Shown here: positions 33,647 through 41,684 of the stretch, in pieces | Numbering within the stretch: the first letter of the stretch is position 1 | Layout: every line of letters begins with the position of its first letter | DNA from: Terriglobia bacterium | GTDB lineage: Bacteria > Acidobacteriota > Terriglobia > Terriglobales > Acidobacteriaceae | DNA: 64,000 bases | Reading direction: 5' to 3' | Assembly (NCBI GenBank): GCA_020073465.1 | Contig: JAIQFC010000021.1 | Span: 1-64,000, forward strand | Notes under the pieces: model-generated | Told to the model about the DNA's origin: nothing | The model's input: the letters and a program-made list of their open reading frames with translations, nothing else | Databases searched by the model: none | Translations under genes and position numbers: made by a program

Positions 33647-34114
33647 ATGTACGCGGTCATTCGCGCCGGTGGAAAGCAGTACCGGGTGGCGCCCGGCGAT
33701 GTGATTCGAGTAGAGAAGCTGGGCACGGGCACCGACGGTCACGTCGAGTTCCCCGAGGTGCTGGCGGTTTCCGGCGACGATGGCAAGGTCGGCAAGCCGC
33801 AGTCGGAAGCGCGCGTGGCCGGGCAGGTTGTCGAAGAGGGCCGCGGCGCGAAGATCCTGGTCTTCCACTACAAGCGCAAGAAGCAGTACAAGAAGCTGCG
33901 CGGGCACCGGCAAGCGTACACTGCGGTGCGCATCACGGAGATCGCATTTGGCGGCCAGAGCTTCAAAGCGCCCGAGCTTCCGAAGAAAGAAGCGAAACCT
34001 AAAAAGGTGAAGGCGGTTGAGGCAGAGGCGCCAGCCGCAGAAGCCAAGGCAGCCAAGAAGAAGGCGGCTCCGAAGAAAGCAGCGGCGAAGAAGCCGGCCG
34101 GGAAGAAGAAGTAG
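33647..34114 (+). CDS. rplU: 50S ribosomal protein L21, with C-terminal extension
   Basis: A 155-residue protein; residues 1-103 are a complete L21 (MYAVIRAGGKQYRVAPGD, then VFHYKRKKQYKKLRGHRQ, ITEI). It binds 23S rRNA near the L20 site. The extra 50 residues are a Lys/Ala/Pro/Glu-rich tail like those added to ribosomal and histone-like proteins in this phylum. GGAGG precedes the ATG. rpmA and obgE follow on the same strand, the usual order. Confidence 0.97.
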   Translation: MYAVIRAGGKQYRVAPGDVIRVEKLGTGTDGHVEFPEVLAVSGDDGKVGKPQSEARVAGQVVEEGRGAKILVFHYKRKKQYKKLRGHRQAYTAVRITEIAFGGQSFKAPELPKKEAKPKKVKAVEAEAPAAEAKAAKKKAAPKKAAAKKPAGKKK

Positions 34115-34147
34115 AAGTCATGGGCTGCCGGGTCTTTCGACCCGGCC

Positions 34148-34175
34148 GGACGGCCGAAGGCGGCTGTCCCCACAC
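34148..34175. repeat. AGGG-loop palindrome with CCCACAC tail, copy 2
   Basis: Nine-base arms GGACGGCCG/CGGCTGTCC (34148-34156, 34161-34169; one mismatch), loop AAGG, tail CCACAC. It lies in the rplU-rpmA gap with a GACCCGGCC word on its left. Confidence 0.75.
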
Positions 34176-34220
34176 GGTCTTACTGAGAACTGACAACCGA
34201 GAACTGAGAACTGGTTTCTT

Positions 34221-34484
34221 ATGGCACACAAAAAAGGACAAGGCACTTCACGAAACGGCCGCGACTCGAACGCACAGCGGCTTGGCTTCAAGGCATTCGG
34301 CGGGCAGATCGTGCCCGGCGGCACCATCATCGTGCGGCAGCGCGGCACGCGCGTGAAGCCGGGGCTGAACGTCGGCCGCGGCAAAGATGACACGCTCTTC
34401 GCCAAGATCACCGGCCGCATCAAGTTCCTCAACAAGGGCTCGATGGGCAAGTTCGTGATGGTCGAGCCGGTCGAAGCGAAGTAG
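34221..34484 (+). CDS. rpmA: 50S ribosomal protein L27
   Basis: An 87-residue L27 starting [22 protein letters not shown] and containing [39 protein letters not shown]. It starts directly with Ala-His rather than a cleaved extension. It sits near the peptidyl transferase centre. No Shine-Dalgarno is present; the upstream bases are an ACTGAGAACTGACAACCGAG phrase, suggesting read-through from rplU. Confidence 0.97.
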   Translation: MAHKKGQGTSRNGRDSNAQRLGFKAFGGQIVPGGTIIVRQRGTRVKPGLNVGRGKDDTLFAKITGRIKFLNKGSMGKFVMVEPVEAK

Positions 34485-34534
34485 GTCGGGTATTTGTGTT
34501 GGAAGATCGCGGGCGGAAGCGTCCGCACCACGCA

Positions 34535-34561
34535 GCCTCCGCCTTTGGGCCGAGGCTTTTG
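34535..34561 (+). terminator. Probable terminator after rpmA
   Basis: GCCTC-CGCC-TTT-GGGCC-GAGGC (34535-34556, one C-C mismatch) is followed by TTTTGTTTT. It is 50 bp after the rpmA stop. Confidence 0.65.
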
Positions 34562-34638
34562 TTTTGTGACGGTGCGGGAGTGCGCAGAGAAGAGTGACTG
34601 GACTGGCCTCATAAAGGCTCCGGAGGGAAAATGAAACG

Positions 34639-34706
34639 CCCTCAGGGGCTGAAGCCCGCATCCTGATTGACTGTCAGCGGCACGGCTGGAAGCCCTGCCC
34701 TTCCCA
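34639..34706. repeat. Palindromic element, CCCTCAGGGGCT family, copy 2
   Basis: It begins CCCTCAGGGGCTGAAGCCC and ends CACGGCTGGAAGCCCTGCCC. The order of parts matches 2304-2373, but the palindrome near the end is weaker. It is between rpmA and obgE. Confidence 0.7.
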
Positions 34707-34744
34707 AAACTGTTTATGTCACTGGCCATCGACCACCGATCACC

Positions 34745-35791
34745 ATGTTCATTGACGAGGCCAAAATTCGGGTGAAAGCCGGAGACGGCGGGAACGGCTG
34801 CATGGCGTTCCGGCGGGAGAAGTTTGTCCCGCGCGGCGGGCCCTCGGGTGGAGACGGTGGCAAGGGGGGCGACGTGATCATGGAGTCCAGCGAGCGCCAC
34901 AACACGCTGGTTCACTTCCGTTTCAACCCGGAATACAAGGCCCAGCGCGGACGCCACGGCGAGGGCTCCAACAAGACCGGCCGCGAGGGTGAAGACGTGC
35001 TCTTGAAAGTTCCGGTCGGCACGATCGTCTACGACGACGAAACCGGAGAGAAGGTCTTCGACTTTTCGGGGCCTGATCAACGCATCGTGATTGCCCGGGG
35101 AGGGCGGGGGGGCCGTGGCAACGCCCGTTTCGCCACTTCGGTACATCAAGCTCCTCGTGAGCATGAGGCCGGACGGCCTGGCGAAGAGCATACCTACCGT
35201 CTCGAACTCAAGCTGCTGGCTGATGTTGGCCTGGTTGGGTATCCGAACGTGGGCAAGTCCACGCTGATCTCGCGGATCTCGGCGGCGCGGCCGAAGATTG
35301 CAGACTATCCCTTCACCACGCTCGAGCCGAACCTCGGCGTGGTTGCGGTGGGCGACGCGAAGGAGGAGATCAGCTTTGTCGTGGCTGATATTCCGGGCCT
35401 GATCGAGGGCGCGCACACAGGCGCAGGGTTGGGTACGCAGTTCCTGCGACATGTTGAACGCACGCGGCTTCTGGTGCATCTGGTCGATGTCTCGGATTCG
35501 AGCGGGCGGCCTGATGTCACCAAAGACGTCGAAGTAATCATTGAGGAACTGGGGAGCTTTGGCGCGCACCTCGAGGAAAAGCCGATGATCATGGTGGCTT
35601 CAAAGATCGACGTCGCGAACAAGGACAAGCTTGCGAAGCTCAAGCGCTACTGCAAGAAGCAGAAGCTTGAACTGCATGAGATTTCGGCCGTTACCGGCAA
35701 GGGCGTCGAGGAATTGAAATACGCCATCGCAGAGGCGGTACAAGAAATGCGGGAAAGGGAATTGGTGGCGGCGAGCGAAGAAAAGGCTTAA
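34745..35791 (+). CDS. obgE: Obg GTPase
   Basis: A 348-residue GTPase with the N-terminal glycine-rich Obg fold ([17 protein letters not shown]...[13 protein letters not shown]) and the G domain ([23 protein letters not shown]). It acts in late 50S maturation and stress signalling. The OCT domain of some homologues is absent, which is common. The ATG at 34745 has no Shine-Dalgarno site, and the upstream GGCCATCGACCACCGATCACC is a phrase-like repeat. Confidence 0.95.
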   Translation: MFIDEAKIRVKAGDGGNGCMAFRREKFVPRGGPSGGDGGKGGDVIMESSERHNTLVHFRFNPEYKAQRGRHGEGSNKTGREGEDVLLKVPVGTIVYDDETGEKVFDFSGPDQRIVIARGGRGGRGNARFATSVHQAPREHEAGRPGEEHTYRLELKLLADVGLVGYPNVGKSTLISRISAARPKIADYPFTTLEPNLGVVAVGDAKEEISFVVADIPGLIEGAHTGAGLGTQFLRHVERTRLLVHLVDVSDSSGRPDVTKDVEVIIEELGSFGAHLEEKPMIMVASKIDVANKDKLAKLKRYCKKQKLELHEISAVTGKGVEELKYAIAEAVQEMRERELVAASEEKA

Positions 35792-35837
35792 GCGCAGAGA
35801 GCGCGGAGGGCTCGCAGAGTACGGTGGTGATGTGGTT

Positions 35838-35913
35838 TGCCTTTGAGTGCGGTCGCGATGCGCGCGAGATCCTTCACTCCGCCTGAAAAAAGGCTGCGCT
35901 CAGGATGACGCCG
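35838..35913. repeat. GCCTGAAAAGCGGC element, copy 3
   Basis: It reads TGCCTTTGAGTGCGG, GCGCGCGAGATCCTTCACTC, GCCTGAAAAAAGGCTGCGC and TCAGGATGACGCC, in line with copies at 15680 and 17890. Confidence 0.75.
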
Positions 35914-35957
35914 AACCCTCAAACTGCACCACTACCCAAAGTCCGCAGAGAAACACG

Positions 35958-35981
35958 AAAGGCGGCCTGAAGGCCGCCTTT
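35958..35981. terminator. Bidirectional terminator between obgE and the sensor kinase
   Basis: Perfect ten-base arms AAAGGCGGCC (35958-35967) and GGCCGCCTTT (35972-35981) with loop TGAA. T-rich tails are present on both strands, and it lies between convergent genes. Confidence 0.85.
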
Positions 35982-36022
35982 CTTATTCACTTCGAACCCG
36001 CCACATAACCTCTTCAGCGCGT

Positions 36023-38305
36023 TCAGGCGCGCGGGAGATGAGTTCCGTGCTGGAAGTGGTACTGCAGAATGCGCGCGGCGAGCGCCGGACTCAACGTTTC
36101 GCCGTTCTGTTCAACCGTGCGTACCACCTCTCCGCGGCACACAACTTCTGTGGCCGAGAGGCCGGCAATCTCGGCCGGCAGTACGAGGTTGATTTCGAGC
36201 AGGGCACTAGGCTGCAGTGCCTCCTCGGCCTTGAACAGCATGCCAGAGCGGCTGATGTTTTCCGTCGTGCCTTCGTGCCAGACGTTCTCACCCAGGCGAC
36301 GGTACTTGAGAGGCAAGTGGAGTTGGAATCGTTGCGCGCGGGAAGGCGGGTACTGCTGCCGTCCTTGCACCGCGTGCCGTTGTTGGGTGGCTTGAGCGGA
36401 CATGGCGACCTCCGGGGGAATGGGAGTTGCATCGAGCACTTCGCGCACCTTGTCTTTCAGGTCACGAAGGTTGAAGGGCTTCTGAAGCAGACGGATGCCC
36501 GCGTCCAGCGTGCCGTTGTGTCCGATCACGTTTTCGGTGTAACCGGACATGTAGAGTATTTTTACGTTGGGGCGAATTTCTGAGATGCGCTGTGCCAGTT
36601 CGCGGCCATTCATTCCCGGCATGATGACGTCAGTCAGCAGCAGATGAATAATGCCCTCGTGCGCGACTGCAATCTGCATCGCGACGGCGCCATCAGCAGC
36701 CTCGATGACTTTGTATCCCTGCTTCTCCAGGAACTGGCGGGCTAGATAACGAAGGTTAGCCTCGTCCTCGACGAGCAGTATGGTCTCGGTGCCCGGCTCG
36801 ACGCGGTGGATTTCCGCCGGCGTGACGATCTGGGCAGCAGGCTCACCGGCCGCCACGACTCTGGGGAGGAAGATCTTGAAGGTGGTTCCTTTGCCGGGTT
36901 CGCTGTTGACCCAGATGTAGCCTCCGCTCTGCTTAATGATTCCGTAGACGGTGGAGAGACCCAATCCCGTTCCCTTCGGTCCCTTGGTCGTGAAAAAAGG
37001 TTCGAAGATATGGGACTGAGTTTCCGCGTCCATGCCCTGGCCGGTGTCGCTGATGGCGAGCATCACGTATTCTCCCGGGCGAAGAGGCGCATGAAAACGG
37101 GCATACTCCTCATCGAGAGTCACATTCGAAGTTTCGATGGTGAGCTTTCCGCCCGAGGGCATGGCGTCGCGTGCATTGACGGCCAGGTTCATGATGACCT
37201 GTTCGATCTGGCCCGAGTCGGCGCGGACGGCTCCAAGGCTGGCATCCGGGACCATGACCAGGTCAATGTCTTCGCCGATCATGCGGTTCAGCATCTTGAG
37301 ATTCTCGGTCACCACGCCATTAAGATCGAGAATCCTCGGCGCCAGCATCTGCTTGCGGCTGAAGGCAAGAAGCTGGCGGGTCAGCGACGAAGCGCGTTCG
37401 GCAGCGCTCGCAATCTCCTGGGCCGGAGCACGGAGGGAAGGCTCAGGCCCCAGACGTTCCAGCAGGAATTCGGAGTAGCCCGAGATCACCATCAGTAGGT
37501 TGTTGAAATCGTGCGCGATGCCGCCGGCAAGACGGCCCACGGCCTCCATTTTTTGAGACTGGCGGAGTTGTTGTTCCAGGGCACGCCGCTCAGTTACATC
37601 TTCGGTGAAAAGCTCAAACACCATGCCGTCGTCGCCATTGAACACCGAACGGCCGGAGACCCGGACGACTGTTGTGGTGCCGTCCTTACGCCTCCACTCC
37701 GCAATCAATCCATTAAAGTGCGCAGAGGATCGAAGATAGTCGGCCAGATCGAACCACTGGTGCGTATCGGCGTAGAGGGCTCCCAAGTGCGTCCCGGCGA
37801 GCTCCGATGCGGAAGAGTACGCGAGCATCGTGAGGAAGGCAGGGTTGAGATCGAGTAACTTGCCGGAAGAATCGACCCTGCAGATTCCATAGGGAGCGTT
37901 GGTGACGAGCGAGCGGAAGTTCAGTTCGGAGCGGCGCAGTCCCTCTTGTGCAGCACGGAGAGCGGCGTTGAACCAGCAAATCAGCAGCGCCACAAAAAAG
38001 AACAGGGCCAGACGAAACACCGCGGTCTTGGTTTGTTGCGGAGAGTGCGGTCCAGCGAGCGAGAAGTATGCGCTGACGGTCAGGGCGAACGAGGTGGCAA
38101 CCAGGCCGGGCTTCCAGCCTCCGTACCAGGCGCTAACCATCACCGCAACGCCAAAGACCGCGAGACGGCTTTCGGCTACATCTGGGAGCAGGAGCGCGGG
38201 AATTAACGCGAGGGTGGTGCTGAGTACAGCCACGCCGTATCGCAAGATAGGCGCACGAGCAGGGGGGATGCCGAGTAGGGGGAGGGTTACCCGCATAGCC
38301 CTCAT
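36023..38305 (-). CDS. Hybrid sensor histidine kinase with PAS, receiver and PilZ domains
   Basis: A 760-residue protein with, in order: an N-terminal membrane module of about four helices (KdpD-DUF4118-like) to residue 105, a PAS domain (about 115-230), HisKA with GGIAHDFNNLL (phospho-His), HATPase (NLAVNARDAMPSGG, DTGQGMD, GTGLGLSTVYGI), a receiver domain (LLVEDEANLRYL, VIMPGMNGREL) and a PilZ-like C-terminus (RAQRFQLHLPLKYR, then NISRSGMLFKAEE). The PilZ RxxxR motif is imperfect (RAQR), so c-di-GMP binding is doubtful. The start is uncertain; ATGs at 38305 and 38296 are both possible. No cognate response-regulator gene is adjacent. Confidence 0.85.
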   Translation of the reverse strand: MRAMRVTLPLLGIPPARAPILRYGVAVLSTTLALIPALLLPDVAESRLAVFGVAVMVSAWYGGWKPGLVATSFALTVSAYFSLAGPHSPQQTKTAVFRLALFFFVALLICWFNAALRAAQEGLRRSELNFRSLVTNAPYGICRVDSSGKLLDLNPAFLTMLAYSSASELAGTHLGALYADTHQWFDLADYLRSSAHFNGLIAEWRRKDGTTTVVRVSGRSVFNGDDGMVFELFTEDVTERRALEQQLRQSQKMEAVGRLAGGIAHDFNNLLMVISGYSEFLLERLGPEPSLRAPAQEIASAAERASSLTRQLLAFSRKQMLAPRILDLNGVVTENLKMLNRMIGEDIDLVMVPDASLGAVRADSGQIEQVIMNLAVNARDAMPSGGKLTIETSNVTLDEEYARFHAPLRPGEYVMLAISDTGQGMDAETQSHIFEPFFTTKGPKGTGLGLSTVYGIIKQSGGYIWVNSEPGKGTTFKIFLPRVVAAGEPAAQIVTPAEIHRVEPGTETILLVEDEANLRYLARQFLEKQGYKVIEAADGAVAMQIAVAHEGIIHLLLTDVIMPGMNGRELAQRISEIRPNVKILYMSGYTENVIGHNGTLDAGIRLLQKPFNLRDLKDKVREVLDATPIPPEVAMSAQATQQRHAVQGRQQYPPSRAQRFQLHLPLKYRRLGENVWHEGTTENISRSGMLFKAEEALQPSALLEINLVLPAEIAGLSATEVVCRGEVVRTVEQNGETLSPALAARILQYHFQHGTHLPRA

Positions 38306-38527
38306 GCTAGTGCCAAAATAGGAAACACGCGACGTTACAGGAGTACATTTCGCTTTCCCGGACACGGCACGTTTTATCGGAAAAGGGGCCTTGGCCTAAG
38401 GGACAACGGCCAAAGGTCTTATGAACCCGCCCGTGCTAGTCGCGGACCAGGGGGCACCGGGCAATATTCGACGCGGGAGCTTCAGACTTGCATCCGGAAC
38501 CGTAAATCACGACACTAGCCAGGACCC

Positions 38528-39220
38528 ATGAACATTGGCCTATTTGGCGGAACCTTTGATCCCATCCACCGCGGGCACGTCGCGCTGGCCCATGCCGCGC
38601 TGCAGCGCTACAAACTTGGCCGGATTTACTTTGTGCCGGCAAACATTCCGCCGCACAAACAGAAGCAGCCGATTGCTCCGTTTCTTCACCGTTACGCCAT
38701 GATTGCGCTGGCCACAGCGCCGGAGAAGGCGTTTGTCCCTTCGCTCCTGGAGGCTCCCGAAGAATCCGGTGCGGCGACAAAGAAGGAGCGCCCACCAAAG
38801 CCGAACTACACGATCGAAACGGTGCGGCGCTTGAAACAAACGTTCGGAAAAAGTGACCAGCTGTTCCTGCTGATCGGAATAGACGCCTTTGCCGACGTAG
38901 CCCAATGGCATCAGCCGGAAGCTCTGTTTCGCGAATGCGAGTTCATCGTGGCCAGCCGCCCGGGGTATTCATTGGCTGATGTGGCCAATGCGCTGCCGGA
39001 AAGTCTCCGTCCCCGGCCCGAGGCGACGCGGCCGTTTCAGAAGCAGGCGGCCACCGGAGACCTCGTTCTGAGGGGAGCGACCATCCACCTGCTCGACCAG
39101 GTGTGTCAACCGGTCTCAGCCACGGCGATTCGCGCGGCCGCGGCGGCGGGCAAACCTCTGGCGCGTTTCCTGGATGCCTCGGTCGCCCAATACATCAAGA
39201 AGGTTGGACTGTATAAATAG
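38528..39220 (+). CDS. nadD: Nicotinate-nucleotide adenylyltransferase
   Basis: A 230-residue NMN/NaMN adenylyltransferase of NAD synthesis. It opens MNIGLFGGTFDPIHRGH with the HxGH nucleotide-binding motif and closes with SATAIRAAAAAGK, the ISSTxxR-like site. The middle holds YTIETVRRLKQTF and LLIGIDAFADVAQWHQP. rsfS follows in the same direction, a common neighbourhood for both genes. Confidence 0.93.
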   Translation: MNIGLFGGTFDPIHRGHVALAHAALQRYKLGRIYFVPANIPPHKQKQPIAPFLHRYAMIALATAPEKAFVPSLLEAPEESGAATKKERPPKPNYTIETVRRLKQTFGKSDQLFLLIGIDAFADVAQWHQPEALFRECEFIVASRPGYSLADVANALPESLRPRPEATRPFQKQAATGDLVLRGATIHLLDQVCQPVSATAIRAAAAAGKPLARFLDASVAQYIKKVGLYK

Positions 39221-39295
39221 CGGGCTTCGGGCTTCGGCAAAGTTCTTGCCCGGCCCGACGAGGCCACACGACTGTCAGTTACAATGAGATTCAAG

Positions 39296-39325
39296 CTAAC
39301 GACCAACGACGAACGACCAACGAGC
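39296..39325. repeat. ACGACCAACGACGAACG phrase before rsfS
   Basis: A run of overlapping AACGACCAACGAC units directly precedes the rsfS ATG (39328) where a Shine-Dalgarno site would be expected. Similar runs are at 45680-45705 and 45757-45785. Confidence 0.65.
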
Positions 39326-39327
39326 GC

Positions 39328-39753
39328 ATGAAGAAAAACGATCTCAAGAGCCAAATAGACGCCGCCATCCAAGCCTGCCTCGAAAAGAAAGCCGAAGAGC
39401 TTACCATCCTGGAAATGGAAAAGGGTTCGGGCGCATTTACCGATTACTTTGTGCTGTGCAGCGGTACGAATCCGCGGCAGATCCAGGCCATCGCCGACGA
39501 AGTCGAGCTGCGCCTGAAGGCCGCTGGGTTGCGGCCAACTCACGTCGAAGGCTATCGACAGGCTGAGTGGGTACTGGTCGACTATGTCGATTTTGTCGTC
39601 CACGTCTTCTCAGAAAAGGCGCGCAAGTTCTACGATCTGGAGCGGCTATGGAAGTCGGCCAGGAAACTGGAGCCCGCCCAACTGAAAGCAGCGCCCCGCA
39701 AGAGGAAGACGGCGGCCCCTTCGGCTGAACGGAAGAAGAGGCAGAGGGCATAG
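39328..39753 (+). CDS. rsfS: Ribosome silencing factor RsfS
   Basis: A 141-residue RsfS/Iojap protein with LEMEKGSGAFTDYFVLCSGTNPRQIQAIADEVE and VEGYRQAEWVLVDYVDFVVHVFSEKARKFYDLERLW. It binds L14 and keeps the large subunit from joining when nutrients are low. The K/R/A-rich C-terminus (about 25 residues) is extra. It lies 107 bp after nadD. Confidence 0.95.
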   Translation: MKKNDLKSQIDAAIQACLEKKAEELTILEMEKGSGAFTDYFVLCSGTNPRQIQAIADEVELRLKAAGLRPTHVEGYRQAEWVLVDYVDFVVHVFSEKARKFYDLERLWKSARKLEPAQLKAAPRKRKTAAPSAERKKRQRA

Positions 39754-39810
39754 GAGAGTTCCGTCATTCAGAGCGAGTTGGTCCGTTGCAGCCCCACGTC
39801 TGCGTAGCAC

Positions 39811-40650
39811 ATGACATCCAAACCAGAATCCGAACCCTGTTGGGGCAATCATTACCGCGTCATCGCCGCCGAGAAGTGGAAGGCCAAATCCGCGGCGATG
39901 GGACGGCCGGTAACCGACGCGTTAGTGGAATACGCACAACCACGCCCGGGGATGCGGGTCTTGGATCTGGCCAGCGGCACCGGCGAACCCGCCATCACCC
40001 TCGCGATGCGCATTGGTGAACGCGGCCACGTCACGGCGCTTGATCTGAGCGAGGAACTCCTGGAGGTTGCGAAGGGACGAGCGGAAAACCGCGGGCTCAA
40101 GAACTTCAGCGTTCAACCCGCCGATGCGCACAGCCTGCCGTTTCCGGACGGCAGTTTCGATCTTGTTACTTCACGTTTCGGAGTGATGTTTTTCCGTGAT
40201 CCCGTGCTGGCGTTTTGCGAAGTGCACAGGGTACTTCGGCCCGGTGCACGAGCCTGCTTTCTGGTATGGGGAAGCTTCGAGCAGCCGTTTTGGCAGAGCA
40301 TGGTCGGCGTGGTGCACCGCCACGTGGGTGGGCTGCTGCTGCAGCCGGGTGGTCCGGATCCATGTCGCTTCGCCGATCCGGGTAGCTTGTCTGCCGTTCT
40401 GCGAAGCGCGGGATTCAGCAACGTAGAAGAAGAGGCGAGAACGCTGCCCTGGACGTGGCCCGGGCCCGTCGAAGAAATCTGGGAGCAGGTGCAGTCGGTG
40501 GCCGTGCCGTTCCGTCCAATGCTGGATCGAGTGCCGGCGGAGTCGTGGCCGCGGATTCACCAGGAAGTGCACGCGGCAGTGGGGAAATACTTCGACGGAG
40601 AAAAGGTTGCGTTCGGTGCGACTGTCGTGTTCGCATCGGGATCCAGGTAG
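39811..40650 (+). CDS. Class I SAM-dependent methyltransferase (UbiE-like)
   Basis: A 279-residue Rossmann methyltransferase. Motif I is VLDLASGTGEPAITLA, then VTALDLSEELLEVAKGRAE, FSVQPADAHSLPFPDGSFDLVTSRFGVMFF and an EVHRVLRPGARACFLVWG motif III. The C-terminal half resembles methyltransferases of the UbiE/COQ5 family with an unknown acceptor. No operon clue. Confidence 0.85.
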   Translation: MTSKPESEPCWGNHYRVIAAEKWKAKSAAMGRPVTDALVEYAQPRPGMRVLDLASGTGEPAITLAMRIGERGHVTALDLSEELLEVAKGRAENRGLKNFSVQPADAHSLPFPDGSFDLVTSRFGVMFFRDPVLAFCEVHRVLRPGARACFLVWGSFEQPFWQSMVGVVHRHVGGLLLQPGGPDPCRFADPGSLSAVLRSAGFSNVEEEARTLPWTWPGPVEEIWEQVQSVAVPFRPMLDRVPAESWPRIHQEVHAAVGKYFDGEKVAFGATVVFASGSR

Positions 40651-40674
40651 ATTGGATCAGGTCTGCAGCACACC

Positions 40675-41142
40675 GTGAAGATCAAAGTCGCTTGGATCGG
40701 CAAAACGAAGGAACCGGCAATCCAGTCGCTAACGGTCGAGTATCTCAAGCGGATTGCCCGCTACGCTCCGGTTGAGGGGATCGCCCTCCGCGACGAAGGC
40801 GCGCTGCTCGAGATGTGTGGGCGGGCACTCTCCGGGAAGCGCCAGAAATCCGTGCGGGAAGACAAATCGACCCTCGCGCTCATGGACTCCCGCGGCAAAG
40901 AACTTTCTTCCGAACAATTCGCGCAGTTTCTGAGGGACTATCAGGATCGTAATCCGTTGCCGCTGGTTTTCGCTGTCGGTGGCGCGGACGGGTTCAGAAA
41001 CGAAACCAGATCCGCTGCGCAACACGCTCTCTCATTCGGCAAGATCACGCTGGCCCATGAGTTGGCGCGAGTGGTTCTGCTGGAGCAGATCTATCGCGCG
41101 TTCACGATACTCAAGGGGCATCCTTACCATTGCGGGCATTGA
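40675..41142 (+). CDS. rlmH: 23S rRNA pseudouridine-1915 N3-methyltransferase
   Basis: A 155-residue SPOUT-family enzyme: KIKVAWIGKTKEPAIQSLTVEYLKRIARYA at the start, VFAVGGADGFRNETRSAAQHALSFGKITLAHELARVVLLEQIYRAF with the knot, and the end GHPYHCGH (usual form GHPYHHE/N). It methylates pseudouridine 1915. Its start (GTG at 40675) follows the methyltransferase stop by 24 bp. Confidence 0.93.
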   Translation: MKIKVAWIGKTKEPAIQSLTVEYLKRIARYAPVEGIALRDEGALLEMCGRALSGKRQKSVREDKSTLALMDSRGKELSSEQFAQFLRDYQDRNPLPLVFAVGGADGFRNETRSAAQHALSFGKITLAHELARVVLLEQIYRAFTILKGHPYHCGH

Positions 41143-41170
41143 AGTCTGCGGACTAAGGCAATCCTTGCCA

Positions 41171-41274
41171 CTGTCATCCCGAGCGCAGCGAGGGATCCAG
41201 GTTCTTGCCTGCAGTAACCGAAAAGTTGTCGCGCCAGCAGAAACCCAGATCCCTCGCTTCGCTCGGGATGACAG
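41171..41274. repeat. REPIN-like doublet, copy 2
   Basis: Arms at 41171-41197 and 41248-41274 are complementary over 27 bases with one mismatch (core CTGTCATCCCGAGCGC). The inner words GGTTCTTGCCTG and CAGCAGAAACCC match copy 1 at 32746. Confidence 0.9.
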
Positions 41275-41281
41275 GGTGGAG

Positions 41282-41506
41282 TTATGAAGTGAGCCTCCGG
41301 GACACGACCAGTCGTGCAGCCTCACTAGGGGCGCCGACCACGATCTTCATCACGTCGGTGGCCAGAGCGGCTGCATCCACGCCGTCCATATTGATCAGGA
41401 TCACGACTCCGGCGCGCTGATCAGGGACGAGCATGATGAAGGTGCTGGTGCCCTGTTGACCTCCGCCGTGTCCCACGTCGGTGAGGCCCGCTTTCTTGCC
41501 GCTACT
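41282..41506 (-). pseudogene. C-terminal fragment of a serine beta-lactamase-like hydrolase
   Basis: The minus strand encodes GLTDVGHGGGQQGTSTF, then IMLVPDQRAGVVILINMDG and a short tail. This is the HGGG box and last strand-helix of class C-type beta-lactamase-like proteins. The nucleophile (SxxK) and middle of the enzyme are absent, and upstream sequence is unrelated. It differs from the intact hydrolase at 46190. Confidence 0.65.
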
Positions 41507-41582
41507 CCGTTGCCGCGATGCTGACACAAATGCATGGGAGATTGTCCTTAAAGAAGAAAGTGAAGGCTATTGTAGCCAACAA

Positions 41583-41612
41583 GAAATCCGCGTTCATCCG
41601 CGTGAATCTGCG
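41583..41612. repeat. Solo copy of the CGCGTTCATCCGCG / CTGCGG repeat
   Basis: AATCCGCGTTCATCCGCG followed by TGAATCTGCGG is related to the inverted member at 7495-7527 beside the GxxExxY gene. It abuts the 50-bp element at 41622. Confidence 0.6.
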
Positions 41613-41621
41613 GCAACGAAG

Positions 41622-41671
41622 TTCGCGGGCGAGGGTCCCTTCGACTATCGCTCAGGGCAGGTCTGCGCCAC
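41622..41671. repeat. 50-bp element (TTCGCGGGCGAGGG...), intergenic copy
   Basis: This 50-bp block is matched on the opposite strand by 44769-44818 inside the hydantoinase-B gene with two differences. It contains CCTTCGACTATCGCTCAGGG. Confidence 0.92.
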
Positions 41672-41684
41672 GCAGACCACACGA

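Noticed and set aside
34118-35569. A 483-codon open frame antisense to rpmA and obgE
   Set aside because: It covers two unmistakable housekeeping genes on the other strand and an intervening terminator and repeat.
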